A DNA stretch of 64,000 nt from Mycolicibacterium fortuitum subsp. fortuitum (GTDB lineage: Bacteria > Actinomycetota > Actinomycetes > Mycobacteriales > Mycobacteriaceae): the NCBI RefSeq assembly GCF_022179545.1, contig NZ_AP025518.1, positions 5,766,001 to 5,830,000 of the forward strand, given 5' to 3'. Below the pieces are notes generated by a model. The model searched no databases and was not told the origin of the DNA. It saw only the letters and a list, made by a program, of their open reading frames with translations. Made by a program: the position numbers and the translations under genes. This document shows positions 43,721 through 54,014 of the stretch, in pieces (position 1 is the first letter of the stretch; every line of letters begins with the position of its first letter).

Positions 43721-44311
43721 ATGGACATGGATGCACTGACATTTCTGCGTCAGGACCACAAGAGCGTGCTGGGCATGCTGGAAGTGCTCGACGGCGCGCC
43801 CACGGGCCCAGGGGCTCAGGAGAGCGGTTTGGCCACCATGGTGACAAACCTCGTCATCGCCGAATCCCAACACGAGGCCATCGAAGAGCAGTTGTTCTGG
43901 CCGATGGTGCGCGATGTGCTCGACAACGGCGACGAGCTGGCCGATGAAGCGATCGAGCAGGAGGAAGCCGGCAAGGAACTCTTGCAGCGGCTGGAGAACG
44001 GCGCACCCGGAGAACCGGAATATCACGATGCACTAAGAGAATTCGTGAAGATTGGCCGTGAGCACATCGAGTTCGAGGAGGAGGTCGTGTGGCCGAAGTT
44101 CGAGGCCGCCGTCGACGTCGAGGAGCGCGAGAAACTCGGCGCGAAACTGGAGCAGGCCAAGAAGATCGCTCCCACGCGTCCGCATCCCGACACACCATCC
44201 GGTCAGGCCGCGCAGAAGACGATGGGCACCGCGGCCGCCGTCCTCGACCATGTCCGTGACGCGGCGACCGGCCGCGACGAGGACAATCCGCCCGACCCGC
44301 AGATCCACTGA
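43721..44311 (+). CDS. Hemerythrin HHE-domain protein
   Basis: 196 aa. The hemerythrin four-helix bundle carries the metal-binding pattern H in RQDHKSVLGMLE, H-x3-E in AESQHEAIEEQLFW, and H in GREHIEFEEEVVWPKFE. A C-terminal extension contains APTRPHPDTPSGQAAQKTMG and a short helix. The di-iron site may bind O2, NO or peroxide. It faces the manganese catalase gene across a strong hairpin, suggesting a shared oxidative-stress theme. Confidence 0.9.
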   Translation: MDMDALTFLRQDHKSVLGMLEVLDGAPTGPGAQESGLATMVTNLVIAESQHEAIEEQLFWPMVRDVLDNGDELADEAIEQEEAGKELLQRLENGAPGEPEYHDALREFVKIGREHIEFEEEVVWPKFEAAVDVEEREKLGAKLEQAKKIAPTRPHPDTPSGQAAQKTMGTAAAVLDHVRDAATGRDEDNPPDPQIH

Positions 44312-44318
44312 ACGTCAA

Positions 44319-44351
44319 TGACGGCCGGCGTCGCGGAGGCGCCGGCCGTCA
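44319..44351. terminator. Bidirectional hairpin between hemerythrin and Mn-catalase genes
   Basis: TGACGGCCGGCG (44319-44330) pairs with CGCCGGCCGTCA (44340-44351), a 12-bp GC-rich stem with a 9-nt loop. It lies between convergent genes. T runs are weak, as is common in mycobacteria. Confidence 0.7.
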
Positions 44352-44360
44352 GTCGTCGAA

Positions 44361-45254
44361 TTACCTGACAGCGGTGTGCTGTTCGTGGGTGAACGGCTTT
44401 TCGCTGTCGACGGCGGGACTGCCCTCAGGGTTCTTCTTGACGCCCTGATTCTGGCGCAGCTTGCCGCCGAGCCATTCTTCCTGCGGCTTGTTGACGTACT
44501 TCCACTTCATCCCCTCTGGCCACGGGCCCTGCCCCTGATTCCACGGACCTCGCGCATCACCCGTGCCATTGGACATGTTGAAGGCGACGTTCTGGAATCG
44601 GTCGTCACCTGGCAGTTGCCCTGGCGGGAAGTTCACCGGTAGCTCGTTGAGCGCCGCGGTGAACTGCTGGAAGTGGGCCACCTCGCGGGTCATCAGGAAG
44701 GTCAAGGTGTCCTGTACACCCGGATCGTCGGTGAACTGCTTGAGATATTCGTAGACGATCTTGGCTCGCGATTCGGCGGCCAGATTGCTGCGCAGATCAA
44801 CGGACGGATCCCCATTCGAGTTGACATAGGCGCCACTCCACGGCACCCCGGCGGAGTTGCTGACATCGGGCCCACCGCCGGTCAGGGCGAAGTACAGCGG
44901 GTTGGCCGCCACACTGTGCACGATCTCGTCTCGGCCGTCCGCGCTTCCGACCGCGGGCATCCAGTCGCAGCGCTCGTTGGCGATCTTGAGATCGTCGTTG
45001 AGCCCGTCGAGCAGCATCGTGATCATCGAACCGACCATCTCCAGATGCGACAGTTCCTCGGTCGCGATGTCCATGAACAGGTCGTACATCTTCGGGCTCT
45101 TCTCACGGAGCACGAAAGCCTGGGTGAAGTACTGCATGGCGGCCTTCAATTCCCCGTTGGCGCCGCCGAACTGCTCCTGGAGCAGGGTGGCGAAGCGTGG
45201 GTCGGGTTCGGTGACGCGAACCTCGAATTGCAGATCCTTGTTGTGAACAAACAT
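44361..45254 (-). CDS. Manganese catalase
   Basis: 297 aa, MFVHNKDLQFEVRVTEPDPRF. Di-manganese four-helix bundle: E in GANGELKAAMQYF, ATEELSHLEMVGSMI (E-x2-H), E in AAESRAKIVYEYL and REVAHFQQF (E-x2-H). GDDRFQNVAFNMSNG and a C-terminal lid region complete the family pattern. It converts hydrogen peroxide to water and oxygen without haem. Such enzymes are typical of environmental mycobacteria and absent from M. tuberculosis. Confidence 0.93.
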   Translation of the reverse strand: MFVHNKDLQFEVRVTEPDPRFATLLQEQFGGANGELKAAMQYFTQAFVLREKSPKMYDLFMDIATEELSHLEMVGSMITMLLDGLNDDLKIANERCDWMPAVGSADGRDEIVHSVAANPLYFALTGGGPDVSNSAGVPWSGAYVNSNGDPSVDLRSNLAAESRAKIVYEYLKQFTDDPGVQDTLTFLMTREVAHFQQFTAALNELPVNFPPGQLPGDDRFQNVAFNMSNGTGDARGPWNQGQGPWPEGMKWKYVNKPQEEWLGGKLRQNQGVKKNPEGSPAVDSEKPFTHEQHTAVR

Positions 45255-45335
45255 CCCGGGTACCTCCAGGGCTGATCGACGGCTAGGGATGCCGGCGAGT
45301 ACCCGCCACCGACCCCGTCAAACGCCCTGGACGCC

Positions 45336-45800
45336 TTAGAGCCGCGCCTTGACTGCCGCCGAAAGCCGCGCACCGTCGGCCTTGCCCGCGGCAATGGCCG
45401 TGGCGGCCTTCATCACCTGACCCATCTGACGCATCCCGGGCCGTTCCCCGATCTGCTCGGCAACCTGCGCGATGGCGGTGTCGGCGACATCGGCCAACTC
45501 GGCATCGGTCAGCGGGGTGGGCAGGTACTCGTCGATGATCCTGGCCTCGGCATGCTCGTTGGCCGCCAGTTCACCCCGACCGTTCTGGGTGTAGACCTCG
45601 GCCGCCTCGCCGCGCTTCTTCGATTCGCGGGCCAACACCGCGATCACCTCGGTGTCTGACAGTTCCCTTGCCTGCTTACCGGAGACCTCTTCGCTCTGGA
45701 TCGCAGCCAGCACCATGCGCAATGTGGCGGTACGCAGCTTGTCCTGCGACTTCATCGCGGCAGTCAGATCCGCGCGCAGCTTGTCCTTGAGCTCGGCCAT
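45336..45800 (-). CDS. GatB/YqeY domain protein (Rv3688c)
   Basis: 154 aa. It starts MAELKDKLRADLTAAMKSQD, followed by RTATLRMVLAAIQ and RPGMRQMGQVMKAATAIAAGKADGARLSAAVK, the full YqeY signature. This is the free-standing form of the tail domain of the amidotransferase GatB. It may act in tRNA-dependent amidation or another tRNA-linked role; the function is not established. Confidence 0.93.
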   Translation of the reverse strand: MAELKDKLRADLTAAMKSQDKLRTATLRMVLAAIQSEEVSGKQARELSDTEVIAVLARESKKRGEAAEVYTQNGRGELAANEHAEARIIDEYLPTPLTDAELADVADTAIAQVAEQIGERPGMRQMGQVMKAATAIAAGKADGARLSAAVKARL

Positions 45801-45819
45801 AGCGCCAACCTAGCCGCGA

Positions 45820-46491
45820 TCAGTCATCACCCGCCACGAATTTCGCGTCGACCGCGACCGAGACCTCGATATCGGCGGGCGCGAACTCGATCTCGGGCGC
45901 CGAGGCTGCGCGCACTGCCATGGCGCGCATCATCGGCGGGGACGACGAATCCTCTGGTGGCCGGCACACCATCCCGGCGTCACCGATCACCAGGGGGCGC
46001 ACCGGACCGAGGGCCAGTGCGTCGGCATAGCGCTGGGCCTTGGTCACAGCGTCCTGCACGGCACGGGTGTGGGCCTGGGCGACCAGCTCGTCGCGATGCT
46101 CGGTGGTCAGCGCCCATTCGATCCGCGACAGCGAGAACCCACCGGTGTCGGTGACATGCCCGCCGACCCACCGTGACAGCGCGGTGAAATCGCTGAACTT
46201 GACCTGGATGTCCACGCTGGCGTGATGCACGAGCGGCAGTTGCTTGCCTTCGTTGTTCCAGGGCCGGTTGGCCCAGGTACGGACCTGGCCAGTGGACCAC
46301 CAGGTGACCGGCCCGGCGTGAGGCTCGTGCAGCGCGGTCACGGAGGATTTCACGGCGTCCAGGTCGCGCACCACCCGCTCGTACGCCGAATCGTCCTTCG
46401 GACCCTCGTAGCCGAGCGTGGCATGGACCGTGGCACGCTCGGGCGGCCGAAAAGCGGAAAAAGAGCCGCGCACGATGATCTCGGTCGACAT
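45820..46491 (-). CDS. SIMPL (DUF541) domain protein
   Basis: 223 aa from ATG 46491; ATG 46497 is an alternative. The SIMPL fold begins STEIIVRGSFSAFRPPERATVHATLGYEG and includes SDFTALSRWVGGHV, ALTTEHRDELVAQAHTRAVQDAVTKAQRYADALALG and ADIEVSVAVDAKFVAGD. It has no signal peptide, unlike many relatives. The family is linked to oxidative stress and signalling scaffolds. It is divergent from the Rv3689-like gene with a 39-bp gap. Confidence 0.88.
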   Translation of the reverse strand: MSTEIIVRGSFSAFRPPERATVHATLGYEGPKDDSAYERVVRDLDAVKSSVTALHEPHAGPVTWWSTGQVRTWANRPWNNEGKQLPLVHHASVDIQVKFSDFTALSRWVGGHVTDTGGFSLSRIEWALTTEHRDELVAQAHTRAVQDAVTKAQRYADALALGPVRPLVIGDAGMVCRPPEDSSSPPMMRAMAVRAASAPEIEFAPADIEVSVAVDAKFVAGDD

Positions 46492-46530
46492 GCCCATACC
46501 GTAGTTGCTGACGGGAACTACGGTGAAGGC

Positions 46531-47517
46531 ATGACGAGCGGCCGGCCATCCCTAGCTGACTTCTCGGCAGGCACCGTCATCCCGCTTCGTCCGCTGAGCC
46601 TGACCGAGATGTTCAACGGCGCCGTCGCCTACGTCCGTACCAACCCGAAGGCGACGCTCGGCCTGGCCACCGTGGTCGTTCTCGCCTCGCAGATCATCAC
46701 GCTCGCACTGCAAATCGGGCCGCTGTCCGCATTGGGCAGATTCGATTCGACGTTGCAGGGCGAGGCGCCGTCGCCGGCCACCATCGCGGTGTTCGCCACC
46801 GGCGCGTTCGTCGACATCCTCGTGACGACGCTGGCGTCTCTTCTGCTCAGCGGCATGCTCACGGTGGTGATCGGTCGCTCGGTGTTCGGCGGACACATCA
46901 CCATCGGTGAGGCGTGGCGGCGGGTCCGCGGGCGGTTACCGGCGTTGATCGGGTTCACGGCGTTGCAGGCGCTGGGCGTGGTCATCCTCGCTGCCACAGT
47001 CGTGGTCATGCTCGTCGGCGTGGGCGCACTCGCGGGCCGGCCGGCCGCGTTCGCCGTCGGCGTGCCGCTGGTGGTGCTCGCGTTGGTCGTGGTGCTCTAC
47101 GCCTCGACGGTTCTGCTGTTCGCGCCTGCGGTGATCGTCCTGGAGCACCGCGGTGTCATCGACGCGATCAAGAGGTCGTTCACGTTGGTGACCAAGGACT
47201 TCTGGCGGGTTCTCGGCATCTGGCTGCTGGCCACGATCGTGGCCTTGGTCATCGCCTGGGGTGTTGGTGCGCCGTTCAACGTGGCCGGACAGGTCATGAC
47301 CATGATGGCCGAGGGGCCCACGGTGCCCGCACTGGTCCTGACCGCCGTCGGAGCCGCGATCGGGCAGATCGTCACCGCGCCGTTCAACGCGGGTGTGGTG
47401 GTGCTGCTCTACGCCGACCGGCGGTTTCGCGCCGAGGCGTTCGATCTGATGCTGCGGACAGGTGCCCAGGCACCGGTCGAAACCGCTGACCAACTATGGC
47501 TGCCCCGGAATCCCTGA
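46531..47517 (+). CDS. Multi-pass membrane protein (Rv3689-like)
   Basis: 328 aa from ATG 46531. About six transmembrane helices are visible, for example ATLGLATVVVLASQIITLAL, LVVLALVVVLYASTVLLFAP and VLGIWLLATIVALVIAWGVG. The pattern TLVTKDFWRVLGIWLL and APFNAGVVVLLYADRRFR resembles the glycerophosphoryl diester phosphodiesterase membrane-domain family, which has no known catalysis by itself. It is the first gene of the MoxR cluster. Confidence 0.85.
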   Translation: MTSGRPSLADFSAGTVIPLRPLSLTEMFNGAVAYVRTNPKATLGLATVVVLASQIITLALQIGPLSALGRFDSTLQGEAPSPATIAVFATGAFVDILVTTLASLLLSGMLTVVIGRSVFGGHITIGEAWRRVRGRLPALIGFTALQALGVVILAATVVVMLVGVGALAGRPAAFAVGVPLVVLALVVVLYASTVLLFAPAVIVLEHRGVIDAIKRSFTLVTKDFWRVLGIWLLATIVALVIAWGVGAPFNVAGQVMTMMAEGPTVPALVLTAVGAAIGQIVTAPFNAGVVVLLYADRRFRAEAFDLMLRTGAQAPVETADQLWLPRNP

Positions 47518-47518
47518 G

Positions 47519-48106
47519 GTGACGAGCATCGACATCGACCGTGACGCCGCGCACGACGCCGCGCAGAACGAGCTGGCCAAACCGATCTACCCGAGGGCCT
47601 CGCCCATCGACCAGATCGGCGACTGGATCAATGATCTGCTGTACCGGATCACCGCCGCGGGCTCGACCGTCCCCGGTGGCTGGTTCACCCTCTCGGTGCT
47701 GGCCATTCTGCTCGTGGCGGCTGTGGTGGTGGCAGTCCGGATCGCGCGGCGCACCATGCGCACAGCGCGCGGCACCGACCCGGCCCTGTTCGGCGCCGAG
47801 GAGCTCACCGCTGCGCGGCATCGCTCGATCGCCGAACAATATGCCGCGCAAGGTGATTGGTCGGCCGCGATCCGGCATCGGGTCCGCGCGCTGGCCCGCC
47901 ACCTCGAGGAGACCGGGGTGCTCGACGCGGTGCCGGGCCGCACCGCCACCGAACTGGCCCGCGACGCGGCGGTGGCCCTGCCGGGGCTGGCGGCCGGACT
48001 GTACAGCGCGGCAAGCACATTCAACGACGTCACCTACGGTGAGCGGCCTGGTACCGAATCGGCGTACCGGGAGATCGCGGCCCTCGACGAGGCCGGGGTG
48101 CCATGA
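47519..48106 (+). CDS. DUF4129 domain membrane protein (Rv3690-like)
   Basis: 195 aa from GTG 47519, immediately after the previous stop. One transmembrane helix (GGWFTLSVLAILLVAAVVVAV) is followed by the DUF4129 region (DWSAAIRHRVRALARHLEETG, GRTATELARDAAVALPGLA, YGERPGTESAYREIAALDE). DUF4129 is typically linked to MoxR and transglutaminase or DUF58 genes. The 3' end overlaps the next ATG by 4 bp. Confidence 0.87.
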   Translation: MTSIDIDRDAAHDAAQNELAKPIYPRASPIDQIGDWINDLLYRITAAGSTVPGGWFTLSVLAILLVAAVVVAVRIARRTMRTARGTDPALFGAEELTAARHRSIAEQYAAQGDWSAAIRHRVRALARHLEETGVLDAVPGRTATELARDAAVALPGLAAGLYSAASTFNDVTYGERPGTESAYREIAALDEAGVP

Positions 48107-49211
48107 GGCAGCGTTTCCGCACGGCACGCTGGGTGCTGCTGGCCTTCGTCGTGATCGTCGCCATCGCGGTCGTGACGGTCCACCTGACCGCACCGCGTCC
48201 GGGTGGAGCAATGGATCCAGGGTCAACCTCGCCGGAGGGCACACATGCGTTGGTCAGCCTACTGCGGGACCACGGTGTCGAGGTGATCACCGCGACCGAT
48301 GCCGAACAGGTGCGCCGGTCCGCCCGGCCCGGCACCCTGCTGGTGGTGGCGCAGACGATGTTCCTGTCCAGCGACGAGACGGTGGACAGGCTCGCCGACC
48401 TCCCCGGAGACCTGTTGCTGGTGGCACCGTCGAGGCTGGTCCGCGAAAAACTGGCCCCGCAGATCCGACTCGGCAAACCGACGGAGTTCGGTGACCGCGA
48501 GCCGGATTGTGAACTGCCAGAGGCGAATCGGGCCGGTGCCGTGCAACTGGGCACCACCGACACCTACGCCGCGGCCGATGGTACGTCACTGACGTCGTGT
48601 TACGACGCCGCGCTGGTCCGTTTTCGCGACGGGCAGCGCACCGTAACGGTGGTCGGTACCGGCTCCTTCATGGCCAACGGGCACCTGCTCAAGGAGGGCA
48701 ACGCGGCACTGGCGATGAATCTGGCCGGGGCGGCACCGCGGATGATCTGGTACGCACCACAGCATTTCGAGGCGGAGTCGACCGGAGACGGCACACTGTC
48801 GGATCTGATGCCTCCGCAGGTCCGGTGGATCGTCTTGCAGCTGTGCCTGGTGGTGGCGCTGCTCGCGGTGACACAGGCGAGGCGCCTCGGTCCGCTGGTC
48901 TCGGAGTCTCTACCGGTGGTGGTTCGCGCCTCCGAGACCGTCGAGGGGCGGGGACGGCTGTACCGCTCCCGCCGCGCGCGCGACCGGGCCGCCGACGCCT
49001 TGCGTACCGCCGCGCTGGGCCGGATGCTGCCGAGACTCGGCTTGAACAAGTCGGCGCCACCGCAGGCAGTCGCCGCGGCCGTCGCGGCACGGTGCGGCGG
49101 TGCCCCGAACTCGGCCGGGCACATCCTGTTCGGGCCGCCGCCTGCCACCGACGCCGAACTCGTCCAACTCGCACACCAACTCGACGACATCGAAAGGCAG
49201 GTCGCGCAGTC

Positions 49212-49215
<4 letters not shown>
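48103..49215 (+). CDS. DUF4350 domain membrane protein (Rv3691-like)
   Basis: 370 aa. An N-terminal helix (WVLLAFVVIVAIAVVTVHL), an extracytoplasmic DUF4350 domain (GTHALVSLLRDHGVEVITATD, LLVVAQTMFLSSDETVDRLADL) and a second helix (WIVLQLCLVVALLAVTQARRLG) lead to a cytoplasmic tail. The fold resembles GATase1-like/IFT52 domains. It is coupled on both sides (ATGA and GTGA) within the MoxR operon. Biochemical role is unknown. Confidence 0.87.
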
Positions 49216-50170
<955 letters not shown>

Positions 50171-50171
<1 letters not shown>

Positions 50172-51493
50172 TGGTTCTCACCGGCCGCGCCGGTCTCGTG
50201 GCACTGCTCTGCGTGCTGCCGATCGCGTTGGCTCCTTGGCCGGCAACGGCTTTCATAATTTTGGCGGCGCTGCTGGCCGGCGCGGTTGCGGTCGATGTCG
50301 CGCTGGCCGGACGTATCGGTGGACTGCAGGTGACCCGCAGCGGTGAGTCCACTGCCCGGTTGGGCCAGGGAGTCGATGCGAACCTGTCCGTGCACAACAC
50401 CGGACGGCGGACGGTACGGGGCGCGATCCGCGACGCCTGGCCACCCAGCGCGTCGGCACAACCGCGCATACATCAGGTGAAAGTCGATGCGGGGCAAAAA
50501 GTTTCCCTGACCACTCGGCTGCGGCCGGTGCGCCGCGGCGATCAGCGCTGCGAACTGGTCACCGTGCGTTCGGTCGGGCCGTTGGGGCTGGCCGGACGTC
50601 AACGTTCGCTGCGGCTGCCCGGGCAGGTGCGGATCCTGCCACCGTTCCTGTCCCGCAAGCACCTGCCGTCCCGGCTGGCCAGGCTGCGGCAGTTGGACGG
50701 GGCGATCCCGGTGCTGATCCGCGGCCAGGGGACAGAATTCGACTCGCTGCGTGAGTATGTCGTCGGCGACGACGTCCGCTCGATCGACTGGCGAGCCACC
50801 GCCCGGCGTGCCGACGTGGTGGTGCGCACCTGGCGCCCCGAGCGGGACCGGCGGGTGGTGATCGTCCTCGACACCGGGCGCACGTCCGCCGGACGGGTCG
50901 GGGTGGACCCGACGGCGCTTGATCCGGGTGGCTGGCCACGTCTGGACTGGTCGATGGATGCCGCGCTGCTGCTGGCGGCGTTGGCGGCGCGGGCCGGGGA
51001 TCACGTCGATTTCCTGGCCATCGACCGGGTTACGCGCGCGGGGGTGTGGGGTGCTTCCCGCACCGAGCTGCTGGCCTCGCTGGTCGCGGCGATGGCGCCC
51101 TTGCAGCCCGCGCTGGTGGAATCCGATGCGACGGCGATGGTTTCGGCGGTTTCGCGCCGGGTGCGGGGCCGTGCGCTGGTGGTGTTGCTGACAGACCTGA
51201 ATGCCTCGGCGCTCGATGAGGGTTTGATGACGGTGCTGCCGCAATTGTCGGCACGCCACCAGGTTCTGCTGGCCGCGGTGGCAGATCCACGGGTCGACCA
51301 GTTGGCGGCCGGTCGGTCCGATGCCGCGCAGGTCTATGACGCCGCGGCCGCCGAACGGGCCCGCAATGACCGCCGGGCCATCGCGTCGCGGTTGCGGGGC
51401 CACGGCGTCGATGTGGTCGATGCCGCTCCCGAGGATCTCGCGCCGGCCCTGGCCGATCACTACCTGGCGATGAAGGCGGGGGGAAAACTCTAG
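50171..51493 (+). CDS. DUF58 (VWA-like) membrane protein (Rv3693)
   Basis: 440 aa. Two N-terminal transmembrane helices (VALLCVLPIALAPWPATAFI, ILAALLAGAVAVDVALAG) are followed by a beta domain and the DUF58 signature FDSLREYVVGDDVRSIDWRATARR. The VWA-like part has a MIDAS-type VIVLDTGRTSAG and LVVLLTDLNAS. It is the presumed MoxR client. The 3' end overlaps the convergent SpoIIM gene by 4 bp. Confidence 0.9.
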
Positions 51494-52482
51494 GCAGTCG
51501 GCAGCACGTCGGGAGCGTCCTCGAGGTCGCCGCTCTCCCCTGCCCGGGCAGCCTTGCGTCCGAAGTGGAAGACATAGCCCAGGAACGCGAGTTCGGCGGC
51601 GACGCCGATGCCGATCCGCATCCAGGTCGGCAGCGGCGACGGGGTCACCAGGGCCTCGATCAGCCCAGATATCAGCAGCACGACCGCCAGCCCGATCGCC
51701 GCCGCAACGACGGCTCGGCCCTGTTCGGCCAGCGCCTGCGACCGCGGTCGGTCGCCGGGCGCGATCACCGCCCACCCCAGCCGCATCCCCACCGCAGCTG
51801 CCAGGAACACCGCGGTCAGCTCGAGCAGTCCGTGCGGGATGATCAGGCCGAGGAACAGATCCCCCTTGTCCGCGCCGAACATCAGCCCGGCGATCACGCC
51901 GAGGTTGGCCGCGTTCTGGAACAGCACGTACGGGATGGGCAGTCCGAGCAGGATCGCGAAGGCGATGCATTGGGCGGCCACCCACGAGTTGTTCACCCAG
52001 ACCTGTAGGGCGAAGGAGCCGGCGGGGTGTTCGCTGTAGTACGACGCGAAATCGTGGTTGACCAATTCCTCGATCTCGCTGGGTGTTCCGATGGCCGCGT
52101 GCACATCCGGATTGCCTGACACCCACAGTGCCAGGGCCGCGGTCACGATGAAGAATGCCACTGCCGATCCCAGCCACCAGCGCCAGGCGCGGTAGGCGAC
52201 CACGGGAAAGGACACGGTCCAGAACCGGACGAACTCACGCCACAACGGGGCGTGTGCGCCGGTCACCGCGGCGCGGGCACGCGCGACCAGCCCGGACAGC
52301 CGCCCGACCAGGACCGAATCCTGCGAGGCCGAGCGCACCATCGACAGGTGCGTCGAGACCCGCTGATAGAGGTCGACAAGCTCGTCGACCTCGGCGCCGG
52401 TCAATCGTCGGCGTCGTTTTACCAACTGCTCCAACCGGTCCCAGGTGGGGCGATGGGCCACGACGAACGCATCGACATCCAC
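51490..52482 (-). CDS. SpoIIM-like membrane protein (Rv3694c)
   Basis: 330 aa. A soluble N-terminal helical part (LVKRRRRLTGAEVDELVDLYQRVSTHLSMVRS) precedes about five transmembrane helices. The SpoIIM/DUF95 signature segment is FALQVWVNNSWVAAQCIAFAILLGLPIPYVLFQNAANLGVIAG in outline, with IIPHGLLELTAVFLAAAVGMRLGWAV. Despite the name no sporulation is implied. In actinobacteria it accompanies RDD and MoxR/DUF58 genes and may control the envelope. Confidence 0.9.
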   Translation of the reverse strand: MDVDAFVVAHRPTWDRLEQLVKRRRRLTGAEVDELVDLYQRVSTHLSMVRSASQDSVLVGRLSGLVARARAAVTGAHAPLWREFVRFWTVSFPVVAYRAWRWWLGSAVAFFIVTAALALWVSGNPDVHAAIGTPSEIEELVNHDFASYYSEHPAGSFALQVWVNNSWVAAQCIAFAILLGLPIPYVLFQNAANLGVIAGLMFGADKGDLFLGLIIPHGLLELTAVFLAAAVGMRLGWAVIAPGDRPRSQALAEQGRAVVAAAIGLAVVLLISGLIEALVTPSPLPTWMRIGIGVAAELAFLGYVFHFGRKAARAGESGDLEDAPDVLPTA

Positions 52483-52514
52483 GTGGCAAAGCGTAGTCGG
52501 TAGCGTGTGTCGGT

Positions 52515-53360
52515 ATGGTTTGGCAGCCCGCGCCGGTGGTGACCGGGGACGCCGTCGTGCTCGACGTGGCGATCGCCCAGCTGCCGGTGCGCACCCTGGC
52601 GGCGCTGATCGACATCTTGGTGATCGCCGTCGCGTATGTGATCGGCTTGGTGTTGTGGTCGATCACGCTGAGCCAACTCGACGATGCATTGTCCGCGGCC
52701 ATCCTTATCATCTTCACGGTGCTGACCCTGGTGGGTTATCCGGTGGTGATGGAGACCGCGACCCGCGGCCGGTCGCTCGGCAAGATGGCGCTGGGTCTAC
52801 GGGTGGTGGCCGAGGACGGCGGTCCGGAACGCTTCCGCCAAGCTCTGTTCCGCGGGTTGGCCGGGTTCGTCGAGATCTGGATGCTGACCGGCGGGCCTGC
52901 GGTGATCTGCAGTCTGGTGTCGGCCAAGGGCAAACGACTCGGCGACATCTTCGCCGGCACCGTGGTGATCAGTGAGCGGGCCCCCAGACTGAACCCGCCG
53001 CCGGTCATGCCGCCGGCGTTGGCCTGGTGGGCCGGTTCTCTGGAGCTCTCCGGGCTGGGACCGGAGCAGGCCGAGTTGGCCAGGCAGTTCCTGACGCGGT
53101 CGGCGCAGCTCGATCCGCGGATACGCCAGGAGATGGCGCACCGCGTGTTCTCCGAGGTGGCCTCACGCATCTCACCTCCGCCGCCTCCGGGCGCTCCGAT
53201 CGAGTACGTGCTGGCTGCCGTGCTGGCAGAACGGCACCGTCGCGCGCTGGCCCGTCTGATGCCCACACCCTCACCGCAGGCGTACCCGGCGCCCTATCCG
53301 AGCTATCCACCCGCCCCTCCAACCCCTGCTCCGACCAGCGGTTTTACGCCGCCCAGCTAG
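52515..53360 (+). CDS. RDD-family membrane protein (Rv3695)
   Basis: 281 aa. The RDD domain begins QLPVRTLAALIDILVIAVAYVIG (with the Arg and Asp-Asp pattern) and includes ATRGRSLGKMALGLRVV and KGKRLGDIFAGTVVI. It has four membrane helices, then a soluble C-terminal part ending in a Pro-rich tail (PYPSYPPAPPTPAPTSGF). It is divergent from the SpoIIM gene with a 32-bp gap, and the two often occur as a pair. Transport or scaffolding role is unknown. Confidence 0.9.
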   Translation: MVWQPAPVVTGDAVVLDVAIAQLPVRTLAALIDILVIAVAYVIGLVLWSITLSQLDDALSAAILIIFTVLTLVGYPVVMETATRGRSLGKMALGLRVVAEDGGPERFRQALFRGLAGFVEIWMLTGGPAVICSLVSAKGKRLGDIFAGTVVISERAPRLNPPPVMPPALAWWAGSLELSGLGPEQAELARQFLTRSAQLDPRIRQEMAHRVFSEVASRISPPPPPGAPIEYVLAAVLAERHRRALARLMPTPSPQAYPAPYPSYPPAPPTPAPTSGFTPPS

Positions 53361-53380
53361 CGTGTGGGACATCACTGTCT

Positions 53381-53414
53381 CATTTTGATTCATACGTGCT
53401 AGATTTTGATCCAT
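53381..53414 (+). promoter_or_regulatory. Phased direct repeats before the TetR gene
   Basis: CATTTTGATTCAT (53381-53393) and GATTTTGATCCAT (53402-53414) are direct repeats with 11 of 13 bases identical, 21 bp apart, two helical turns. The second copy includes the start codon. They are AT-rich against the surroundings, good candidates for promoter/operator DNA of lfrR-lfrA. Confidence 0.5.
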
Positions 53415-53988
53415 GACCAGTTCGGCAGCGACGCACAGCGGGCCGCGGGAGCGCACCCGCAAGGCGATACTCGATGCCGCGATGACGGTCCTTGCCGACC
53501 AACCCACCGCCTCGCTCAGCGACATCGCGGCCGCAGCGGACGTCGGCCGCAGCACCGTGCACCGGTATTACCCGGAGCGCACCGATCTCCTACGGGCGCT
53601 GGCCCGGCACGTCCATGAGCTCAGCAATGCCGCGATCGACCGCGCGGACCCCACGCACGGACCGGCCGACGCCGCGCTGCGCCGCGTGGTGGAGAGCCAG
53701 CTGGACCTGGGGCCCATCGTGATCTTCGTGTACAGCGAGCCGACGATCCTGGCCGATCCCGAGTTGGCCGCCTACCTCGACACCGGGGACGAGGCGATCG
53801 TCGAGGTACTCAACCGAGCTTCGGTCGACAGGCCCGAATACCCCCCAGGGTGGGCTCGGCGAGTGTTCTGGGCCCTGCTCGACGCCGGCTATGAAGCCGC
53901 CAAGCAGGACGGCACACCCCGCCATCAAATCGTCGACGCCATCATGACCAGCCTGACCGCGGGCACCATCCAATTCCCGCGCGGCTGA
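53413..53988 (+). CDS. lfrR: TetR-family repressor LfrR
   Basis: 191 aa. The HTH domain is RERTRKAILDAAMTVLADQPTASLSDIAAAADVGRSTVHRYYPERTDLLRAL in outline. The ligand-binding region contains DLGPIVIFVYSEPTILADPELAAYLDTGDEAIVEVLNR, close to what I remember of M. smegmatis LfrR. LfrR represses the efflux pump gene lfrA, which follows 26 bp downstream in the same direction, as in M. smegmatis. Assignment is by remembered sequence and synteny. Confidence 0.85.
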   Translation: MTSSAATHSGPRERTRKAILDAAMTVLADQPTASLSDIAAAADVGRSTVHRYYPERTDLLRALARHVHELSNAAIDRADPTHGPADAALRRVVESQLDLGPIVIFVYSEPTILADPELAAYLDTGDEAIVEVLNRASVDRPEYPPGWARRVFWALLDAGYEAAKQDGTPRHQIVDAIMTSLTAGTIQFPRG

Positions 53989-54014
53989 CCCACAAACTCT
54001 TTGGAGCACTTCCC

